DNA of 64,000 nt from positions 3,755,256 through 3,819,255 of the forward strand of contig CH002827.1 of assembly GCA_000149265.1 (NCBI GenBank), read 5' to 3'. Below, piece after piece: positions 48,470 through 58,200 of the stretch. Under the pieces are notes generated by a model. The model was not told the DNA's origin. It searched no databases and saw nothing but the letters and a program-made list of their open reading frames with translations. Numbering within the stretch: position 1 is the stretch's first letter; each line of letters starts with the position of its first letter. This DNA comes from Ciona savignyi. Taxonomy: Eukaryota; Chordata; Ascidiacea; Phlebobranchia; Cionidae. A program made the position numbers and the translations under genes.

Positions 48470-51400
48470 TTAAAGTGCCTTCCCACGGAAATAATCCTGT
48501 ATTTCAGTTGTGGTCCTTGTTGTTGTCTCGGGAATCCGAAATATATGGTAGATGAGAAACACGATGTCAAAAAACATCCACAGTGAAAGCATGTAGGGAC
48601 CGAGTCCAATCTGGGACAGAATGAAAGATGAAATTGCAGTAAACTTTAGATTCAATCGTGTATTCCAAATTCATTTTAAAAATTAATTTATTTTAAAATT
48701 TGAAATAAAATGCTATCCAGTCCCCAATTATATATATTTTTCTGGCCATTTTGGACTGAAGGGAATCCACCTAGGGGTTTTTGTAAAATAAAGTGTCGAT
48801 GTAAGTAATAAATATGTTAGTTAGCATTAGGGAACGTTTTAACTGCGATGCGTTAATCACTTCAGCGGGTAACCGTAAATGTCTGTCACGTAGCAAAAAA
48901 AGAAAAAAAACGCGGGAAATTAGTGTCTTAATCATTTTCGAAGGGTAATTGATCAAAATAATATAGGGTACTAAGCGCTGTTGAGTCATGCTTTGTTCAT
49001 TCAAATTACCTTGGCCATATTGATATTGGTTATACCTTGACCATTTACGTCCAACCGTTTACGCTTTATAGCTTACGGCCGTTTTGAAGCGAAAAAATCG
49101 TTAGCGGTATGGTAGAAAACCCACGGCAATTTTGCCGAAGTATTTTATGCAAAATTGTAAAACGCACATTAAGCCTAACATTTAGCGATTGTGTTTATTA
49201 AAATATTCGCAAATATTGCATTTCATAAAGGATACTGCGTATAACTTTATCATAAAGAATACTAAGTATAACATAATCAAATTTTGACTGCAATGTGCCG
49301 TCAAAGTCATTAAGTTTGTAAATGTGCCTCAAGTAAAAAGGTTGCGGAACACTGGGCTAGATTAAACAGTGGAACGGCCTAAGTGTCGCATCTCATGGTG
49401 TACACAATTCAAATGGCTCCCGGCCAGGGAACACTGACCTTACAAAATTAACAAAACCATTGCATTAAATATTTTCAGCCAAATGATATGACATGTCGTA
49501 TGTATTGTTAGAAAAATCAAGTTAGTAGCATGCACCCCCACCACGGAAACTTCCATACAGTTTGCAATACTATTTTACAATCAATTAAAGATTTCTTGAT
49601 CGACAAAAATACTTTGCCGATCTGCAAATCCTTTTTGCCGATCTGCAAACGTTTTTAGGCAATCAGCAAAATTCTTTTGTAAACCGGAAAAAACAATTTT
49701 GCTGATTTGCAAAACCAGCAAAATTGTTGTTTTAAAATGTTTTGCAAATCGGGAAAAAAATCTTGCAAAATACGATTTTTTTAGGATCGGCAAATCTTTT
49801 AGTCAGAATCGAAAAAGGATTTTAGAGTTGGCAAATGTAAGTTTAATTATATTAAACAACTATAGCCTAATGTCTTGCCCAGGGACACAACCGAATGGTT
49901 TTTATTTGTCCATTATAGTTTAAATTTATTGAAGAATATGTTGTTGTACCTTTTGTAATAAAAGATTTATTACACTAGAGCACAGCTATTATAATAACTA
50001 AAATGTGAAATGACAAATAAAAAATCGGTAACCTTTTTTGTTAAATAAAGTTGTGTTACTGAACAATTGCTTGCAGTTGCAAATTTATAGTTTTAAGTAA
50101 CTTCTTAAACTGTAGTAAGTAGTCCTTTCAAAATCATTGGACGGAAATCTAATTTATACCAATTTTATTACATAGCGTTTAATCATTAAGTGGCATAATA
50201 TGATCATTCGAATTTACACACATAGTTTTACAATAAAGTTATATTACAAACTAAACGTTGTCTGCATTAGTATAGACTTTTATAAATAATATCAAAATAA
50301 TTAACTTTTACCCATGATATAAGGTCTAGGTAACCAATAGACCGGGAAAAGAACTCCGGCCCGATGGTCTAGCGGTTAAGTGCGTCGCCTTTCAATCGAA
50401 AGGTTGCAGGTGCGAAACTGGTCGCTAGCTAGTCGGTTGTGTCCTTGGGCAAGGCACTTTACGGACATTGCCTGAACCCAGCGGATTAATGGGTTCTACC
50501 AAATTGAAGGAACGTGTCTATCACATACAACACACTGCAATAGCTCCGGTAACCCGACGATGGGCGCGAGGTGATCTGACGATTGCCCGTGTGATAACCC
50601 CTGGGGTTTTCCCATTCACGGGGATAAACATGAATATCCTATCCTATCCTATCCTAACTCTACGGTCTAGACAATTTTACCACAAACGAGTTACGTTTGA
50701 CTTTTGGCCCAGTGTTGCAAGGTAGCTAACTAATCCCAGATAAGAAGTGTCTTATCCCAAATCTTGTTAACAAGTTAATTTCAAGATAGCAGTAAAATGC
50801 TGGCCATTATTATGGTGGTAATGCAATAGTAAGCTTAAAAACCTTGTCTTTTATAGTTATCATGTCAAAATGTTGAATTTGTTCCACTTGTTTTTGGTAT
50901 GTTGTTAAATATAGACATTTTACCATAAAATAATCGTCTTTTCACTTCATTACCGATCGAATCACTGCTGTGTCTTCAATAGTTATAGCCACTTTTTTTA
51001 TTTTATTTTTTATTTTGTTTATTTTTTTACTTGGCCCGTGTTTTGTATAAGAGTCGGTATATGTATCGGTCACGTTAACCACTCGGCCACACGACCGTAC
51101 AGTTACAGCCACTTTGTATGTCTTTACTGTCCTTTCCCCACCGTTGCACAGTAGGCCTAACACCAAGTTTGAATGGTGACCAGTCAACTGAACCCCTTAC
51201 AACTGAACCCCTTACAACTGAACCCCATACAACTGAACCCTTTACAACTGAACCCCTACAATTAAGCCCCTTACAACTGAACTCCTTTACAACTGAACCC
51301 AGTTCAATTGAACCTCTTTACAACTGAACCCCCTTTCAGTAAAAAGAGTTCTGTTAAAAGGGGGTTCAGTTGTAAAGGGGTTCAGTTGTAGGGGTTCAGT

Positions 51401-53430
51401 TGTAAGGGGTTCAGTTGTAAGGGGTTCAGTTGTCATGGAACCGTTTGAATATGGCCTGGTGCAAGTCGCATACAACTCTACCTGCAAATACGGCGGTATG
51501 AAGGTAGCGAACCATGCAAGCGTCCACAAAAGAGCTGCACCATAGCCATATGCAGTTGCTCGAGTCGGTTCAATTGTAAGGTCGCCAGCCAGCGCAAAAA
51601 CTGCCAAATTACTTCCTCCAGACCACCTGAAAAGTGTCATTTAAGCGTCAATAACCACATTTTCTTTTAAATGGTTTGCGATCAATTTATACTAAAGGCA
51701 TTTGCACTTACCCGCACATGTATATTGCAACAGATACTATAGCAACGTATGGCATCGCCGTTGGTGCAAGGTGGTTAGTGGCTCGGCTGATGGTAAACAA
51801 AACCATGGCGAAAAGAAGGATGATATTCGATACAATGTTAACTTTGTAACCACCAAATCTGTCCACGATTTTCGACTACAAAAAGCAGGTTAGTACGACA
51901 AAACGCGTTTACAGTAATTTTGGTCATTTTTTGCGTTTAAGTCATGATGATAATAAACACTTACCCCTACAATAGTAGCGATAAAGGACAGAGCAAAAAC
52001 ACCAATCGTAGCGAATGTCACCGTCTCTGCTGCGATGCCAGCACTCAGAAATATTTGGTCGGAGTAAATGACGAAAGTATGAATACCGACCAAAATCAAG
52101 TTGGCATAAATGACAAGTACGGCAAAAAACTGATTTCTGCGTTAATAAGATCGTTGTAAAAACAGTTCTTTTTGGAAGTACAAGAAACTTTTTTATAAAC
52201 ACAATCGGCTTTTTCGAGCTATTAAAGTTTTCAGCCACGGAAGGATACTGATTTGCTTTTAAAGTAATAAGGCAACGTTTTTTCAGCTTTAACTTAAACT
52301 AACCGATATTGCTTAGTTTTTATCATTTCCATAATTCCAACATGTTCGATGTCTTTCATCTCGTTTTTTATCTTTTCAATTTCTTCCACTATGTCTTCCT
52401 ACAGGTGATAAAAGCTTTTGTAATCCATTTTACACAGTTATTACACATCATAATTTTGAACCTATTCGGTCATACAACCTTGGATCCCGATCGAAGTTTC
52501 TGGAGTGTTTCAACAGCCTCATCTTTCATTCCATTCCTTATTAGATAGAAAGGAGATTCCGGCAACCAAATGCTGCTGATCAAATACATAATTGCTGGTA
52601 CTCCTGCCAGTGCTACGCTTAGTGGCCACAGTGCCATCGTACCTAAGACCTGTTAATTTGAATTGTTAGTTATAATTTCAATAGTGTATTTGCTAAATAC
52701 CTTAGGGTGTCCAAGTGTGGCAGCTATCAAAAAACCAGACGCAACAGCAGAACCAACCACACTCTGCCAGAATCCAAGCTTTCCTGGTGCACTTGTTTCA
52801 GAAACCATAAGCGAAGGCAAATCTACAGAAATAGTATGTATGCAATGTACAACTCTGCACAATAACGTAATAAGATAAAAGAACGCTACTCAACTGTATG
52901 AGATTCCAACATTCAATCCGGTAAAAAATCGTCCAATGATGATCGCTTCATATGAACCGGTAAGGCCACCAATTAATGACACCACAATGATAGAAAACAG
53001 ACTCGTTACATGCCCCAACTGCATCACACGTTTTGGAGAAAACCAACCCAACAGAAATTTTGTCCCAACTCCTCCAACCAAGGCTCCGACGAATATAATC
53101 GAATTTACAATGGACGTAATGCTTAGGGATAGGGAATCGGGTATAGGGACACCATTTCTTCCCTGTAACACCGGTTAATAACTTTATAATACGGTGAGTA
53201 TTTGAATATATATTTATTCAACCCACCAAATACGTTTGATTGAATAACTTCACCATAACAGGCGCAATTGGATTAAGGATAGTCACGTGATAACCAGTTG
53301 CTGAAGCCATCATCCAAGCATTTAGAAATAGCACCATCGCACCAAATCTGGAATTTTCCTATTCAAAATAATTAGAAATAAAAATATACACTGCAAAAGT
53401 TTCATAATGTTGACTTACCGGTGCAGCCAT
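48470..53430 (-). CDS. SLC2-like (GLUT family) sugar transporter, copy B, 10 exons
   Basis: Inverted paralogue of the gene at 42467-46763. Minus-strand exons: 53419-53430, 53227-53358, 52895-53162, 52701-52822, 52479-52649, 52304-52398, 51965-52136, 51712-51875, 51482-51626, 48470-48610. Every exon has exactly the length of its counterpart in copy A, so it also codes 473 residues. Differences are few and mostly conservative: FFTGLNVGIS for FLAGLNVGIS, SAPGKLG for SATGMLG, LLWTLAWFATF for LLWSLAWFGSF, and changes in the central loop exon at 52304-52398. No stop or frameshift seen, so both copies look functional. Introns have diverged: intron 6 is 167 bp here against 1,900 bp in copy A, while intron 9 is 2,871 bp against 473 bp and carries a SINE, a SINE B and an inverted minisatellite. 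Confidence 0.88.
49585..49815. repeat. Degenerate tandem repeat of a TTTGCCGATCTGCAAA-like unit
   Basis: About eight imperfect units of 25-30 bp containing GATCTGCAAA or its variants (TTTGCAAATCGG, GATTTGCAAAACC). In intron 9 of transporter B. Short frames on both strands stay open through it. Confidence 0.65.
50355..50657 (+). mobile_element. SINE family A, best full-length copy
   Basis: About 300 bp, forward. tRNA-like head CCGGCCCGATGGTCTAGCGG with a box A-like TGGTCTAGCGG and a box B-like GGTGCGAAACTGG some 45 bases on. Then TGTCCTTGGGCAAGGCAC, CTGAACCCAGCGGATTAATG, CTCCGGTAACCCGACGATGG, the tail block TTTTCCCATTCACGGGGAT and a terminal run of four ATCCT units. It is least diverged from the majority of the other copies, so it is either young or close to the source. 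Confidence 0.9.
51018..51100 (-). mobile_element. SINE family B copy in transporter B intron 9
   Basis: On the minus strand: GGTCGTGTGGCCGAGTGG, TTAACGTGACCGATACATAT, then ACGGGCCAAGTAAAAAAA. A truncated copy with an A-rich 3' end. Confidence 0.75.
51184..51432. repeat. Inverted minisatellite forming a long potential hairpin
   Basis: Left arm 51184-51335 repeats a 15-17-bp unit CAACTGAACCCCTTA about nine times. Right arm 51359-51432 holds about five copies of the complement (TAAGGGGTTCAGTTG). A short unique loop of about 25 bases separates them. It begins 50 bases past the exon 9 donor of transporter B, inside intron 9. Confidence 0.9.
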
Positions 53431-55297
53431 CTCATCTAAATCTCTTATCTCTTCCCAAATATGTTTTAGCCGCCCTGGACAATTTAAACTGATGATGTTC
53501 TTCCAACAAGTAGAATTGGTGATGAACTAAGATTCACAAAACCTGCTTCGGCCTGCTATTCTGCGGGTTTCCGTTTGACTGCTAAAGTCCTTAACGCTCT
53601 AATGCACGTTGCAATGCTTTAAATAAAACTTGATACGTGTAAAGTATTTAGTTTTTTGTATATACTTTTTCGTCATTATTTTTTTACAAATATTGTTGGC
53701 TGAACTGCGCTCCTCGAAATTTGTATTGTTTAGCAATAAATCGTCTCTTCGACAGACACAATATTTGCAAAATTGTAACAGCAAGTCTTGTGCTTTTTCC
53801 TTTTTAAAACCTTAAGTAAGCGAATCCACTCGTTTAAACGGCACGAGATAAATTTGCAAAACATTGAACCCGCGTAGAATTTAATTTACACGGAAATGCT
53901 TTTACATTAAATTAAAAAAATTGAACCCACACTGAAGTTATAACCATACAAGGAGCTTAACCGGCACAGGATTGGATCTGCACGTGTTTAAATCCTTGCG
54001 GATTTAAACCTACTGCGGCAACTGCCAATCACTGACCTCTGACCCCTTTACCCAACCGAGACTTGCTAACCACAATCCCGTTCGGTTGGGTTCAACTTCT
54101 GGTTCTAGCGTCATTTAAACATATGGTTAAAGACTATTATGCTAATATCTGTCCAATGCGGACCAGGTGCCTTCCACATACAATCTGTGGTTCAGTATAT
54201 TTATAAATCAAAGCCAACTTGCATGAAAAACGATGATTTTAATGAAGGCAAATTTATCGAAATTAAGCAATAGTTTAACCAGGTTTAAACTTCAACCAAC
54301 CTAATCTAACCGTATACCTAATCTTGTGTTTTTGAAATGGCTTTAGTTTAAAAAAAAATCCGAAACAAGGCAGTTTACTTCTTGATAAATTCCACTGAAC
54401 AATTAGCACATTAGGGCCATATCATGCGAACGTTACCGCAAGACAATCATACCAGACAGGTTACGCTTTTGATACCCAAGCATCCTACAATACATACTGC
54501 TGACGTATTTTAACTACGGTAGGTTTGTCGTTTTTAACCTTGCTATTTTCTTCATTAATGTAAAGAACCATAAACATTAGTTTTAACTACTCGTATGCAA
54601 TAGGCAAAACAACAAGGATTTCCTCGATTAAATAGTGTCCCAAAATTAAACTGTGGTCGCAATTCTGGACGCACAACGTCGGTCGTGTGGCCGAATGGTC
54701 AGCGCGGGAGCGGTTAAAATAGAGATGATGACGAGCGTGATAAACAGTTCGAAACTTGGGTCAAGTAAAAAAAATATCTAATCCCGTCCAAGGCTTGTCA
54801 AACAAACTGTAGTTTCCCTTTTTTCATTTGTATTTGTAATAAAACATCACCAAAGATATCTCCACCAAAGATTTGTCAATTAAAGGCGCAGGAATTTTTA
54901 ACTAAAAAAAGTTTGGTTTGGAGACTTAATTTTAAAATTTTTGTAGTCGACAAGCAACTAATTTAAATATTTGCTTGAAACAAACACAATTGAAACAGTG
55001 TTAAACAGTGAACACATGCAGAATGAAAAGAGTTAGGAGTTTAAAGGGAACGTGCGGCATTTTGTGATTCAACTTACAACGAGTCCGCAAAACCATGCAG
55101 AAAATAACCTACGCAGCAATAACAAAAGAAATAAATAGCGTTATTTTCTAAATTTGAAGCACCTTGTGCCAAAGATGTACTAAGCCAAGTAAAACAAGCG
55201 CAGGCACTTTGGAATCGAACTCGGGCCGATGGCGTTTACGGTCAGGAAGAAGAAGATTGCAATATGCACCGATGGCTGGTTCGAATTCGGACTGAGT
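53431..55297. other. Intergenic region between transporter B and IPO4
   Basis: No gene recognised. Contains a family C-like retroelement end (54495-54600) and a SINE B copy (54680-54775). The first ~100 bp upstream of copy B still resembles the copy A leader (GATGAGATGGCTGCACC against GATAAGATGGCTGCACC). Confidence 0.5.
54680..54775 (+). mobile_element. SINE family B copy
   Basis: CGGTCGTGTGGCCGAATGG, then GATGACGAGCGTGATAAAC, CAGTTCGAAACTTGGGTC and an A-rich end. The box B-like AGTTCGAAACT is kept here better than in other copies. Confidence 0.75.
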
Positions 55298-58200
55298 TTA
55301 AGGGGAAAGCATACTTTGTAGAACGGTAGCGGTCTCCTGATCCAAACACGTGACCAACTCGGTCAACTTTTTCTCGTCACGTGACCGGAAAGCGCCGAGC
55401 TCGGCACGCAAAGCGGTTTTCACTTCTGCGGAAAGAGCAATAGTATAAATTAAATTTGGTATAAACTTTATTTTATTTATGGGTAGCTGACTAATAATAA
55501 TAATAAGGGGAAAGTATGGGCTGCTGGTTCTTAGTCAACGCCGTGAATATTCTTCGATAGGAATAGTCGTTAGCTAGAGAAGAAAACTAGTACAAAATCT
55601 AGAAATTATTCGGAACGAAAGCAGTGGAAACACTTACTTATATCAACATCATCGTCAACGCTGACCGCTGCGAAGATCTCCATAATCCTCGACATCACTT
55701 TTAGGTCATCGCGCACCTCGCTATTTTGCATCAGAGTGGCGAGGCATCCGTATACGATGGGGTCTTCGTCGTGGTCCTCTTGGAGTGGCAGGTGGTCCAG
55801 GAAAACTGGCAAAACCTGTAGATGGATGGGGTATTTGGAGGATACGATTAACATCGCAGTGTTTTAGGGCAAGTACGGTTGTATGTCAGTGTTTTAGGGC
55901 AAGTACGGTCGCATGGCAGTGTTTTAGGACAAGTACGGTCGTATGGCAGTGTTTTAGGGCAAGTACGGTCGTATGGCAGTGTTTTAGGGCAAGTACGGTC
56001 GTATGGCAGTGTTTTAGGGCAAGTACGGTCGTATGGAAATGTTTTAGGGCAAGTACGGTCGTATGGCAGTGTTTTAGGGCAAGTACGGTCGTATGGCAGT
56101 GTTTTAGGGCAAGTACGGTCGTATGGCAGTTTTTTAGGGGAAGTATGGTCGTATGGAAATGTTTTAGGGCAAGTACGGTCGTATGGCAGTGTTTTAGGAC
56201 AAGTACGGTCGTATGGCAGTGTTTTAGGACAAGTACGGTCGTATGGCAGTGTTTTAGGACAAGTACGGTCGTATGGCAGTGTTTTAGGGCAAGTACGGTC
56301 GTATGGCAGTGTTTTAGGGCAAGTACCGTCGTATGGCAGTGTTTTAGGGGAAGTACGGTCGTATGGCAGTGTTTTAGGGGAAGTACGGTCGTATGGCCGA
56401 ATGGTTAAGCGACCGATACAAATACAGGTTTTTGTGACGAGCCCATCACGGGTTCGATACCTTGGCCAGAAAAAAATGTTTTAGGTGAACTGTTTTGAAT
56501 ATTTCGGTGTTTTCTTACAGCTAGGGCGTTGTTGCAATCACAAAGAATTGCCTAAAAACGCCGACGTACAGATAAATTGTGGAAAGATTAAAGTCTTAGC
56601 AAGATATTAAAAATGCGGAATGAAAGAGATTATTCGGATATGTCGATTTTTCACAGAATTGTACTTATTATGGGAATAATTTGTGGCGGAAAAAAATTTG
56701 CTGTAAAAACCTTAAGGTTCAAATATTTCACTCCGGCAGAATGTTTTCTTTAAGCGAGTAGCGTATCATATATATTAGGAGTGTTTGGGCAAAGGAAAGA
56801 TCACCCAGTCGGTTTCAGGTCTAAACTGTGGCATTCTTTTCCATCTTTACATATGTTTTTATAGCCACTCAACTGAAAATGAATAGAGAATTTAAACGCA
56901 GTTAACATGCAGACCTGAGGAAGCGGAACCAGCTCTTTGTTGGACGTTATCATCCTCGCCACTGCTCCCAGTATATTATCCAGCACTCTGCGCGACTTCT
57001 CTTTGACCAAAGCCTGCGATAAAGATCCCAAGACTAGCGGGTAGTGTTGAGTAGCTGCCGGTCCACCGTTCTGTAGCAAGACGCCCAACCCGTAGATTGA
57101 ATTGTTCCGCACCTCTGCCTCGTTGTCCCTGCGTGTGAAGGTATTCGTTCATCTTGAACATACCGATTGACGCACATAACATTAAAAATTGCGCAATAAA
57201 GATTTAACCGGCGGTATCACAGCCAACAATCAATTAATGCTGCATGTTGAATGTATTTCATCCAATTAAACATAGCATGTTTTTACGACTACTGTTAGAT
57301 GTAGCGAGTCCGTCTTATGTTGGGTTTCCATTGCGGGTGATGCACAATATCACCAGACGATGCAAGTCTGTAGTATGACTAGAGCTGGGCGTAATTACGA
57401 AATTACGTTCAGTCAGGTAATTACGGACGTCGTCGGAATTACGTTACGGACGTCAAATCAAAATTACGTAATTACGCATCTGTCCGTAATTATTTAACCG
57501 GGAATTGCACGTCGTTGTAAATATACTTTCCATGCAATTGCATAAAAAAACACGATCATTTTTGGTTGTTTGTTTAAATAACAATAACGTCATACAAATT
57601 ACGAAAATTACGTATTTGAGCTGGCGTAATTCCGTAATACAACGTTAATCAATTACGCCCAGCTCTAAATATAACCGCCGATCAAGTATAAAGTATTGTA
57701 ACATCCTTAAGCCCGCAGAAGGCCTGGGGTAGGCGCGCACCTTGTTAACTGGATAAATCGCGGCACAACATGCTGAAGTATCTCGGTTGAGCCACCAGGA
57801 CCAAGTTTATCGATCGTTTCCGCAATCGTGCCTGCCCCGAACGAGCGCTCAGACGACGAACAGATAGGTTTCTATCAATGTTATTTGGATGATATTGTAG
57901 GTTAAGCAATGTAGGTATATATACGTTAAAAAGAATGGAGATATGATGTTTTTAACAGGAACTATGTGCTATGTTATCAGTTGACTTTTAGGTGGTACGG
58001 GATAAGATATTCTTGTTTATCTTAGTGAATGGGAAAACGCTAGGTGCACCAATACACGGTCAATCGTCATATTCCCTTTAGCCTACCGTTAGTTTACCGC
58101 GCTATTGTAGTGTGTTGTGCATGATTTAAAAGTTTCCGTAATTTGGTAGAATCCATCATTTCACTGGATTTAGTGTCTTGTCCATACACACAACCGACCA

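Noticed and set aside
49321-49375. GGTTGCGGAACACTG resembling a hAT terminus
   Set aside because: No matching inverted end or target duplication could be found, so no element is called.
50355-50430. Possible functional tRNA gene
   Set aside because: The tRNA-like head continues into the repeated SINE body and cannot fold into a proper acceptor stem; all similar sites are SINE copies.
55785-56484. Two ~200-codon repetitive open frames
   Set aside because: They are the 30-bp minisatellite read in two frames; a period divisible by three without a stop keeps frames open. They sit in an IPO4 intron on the opposite strand.
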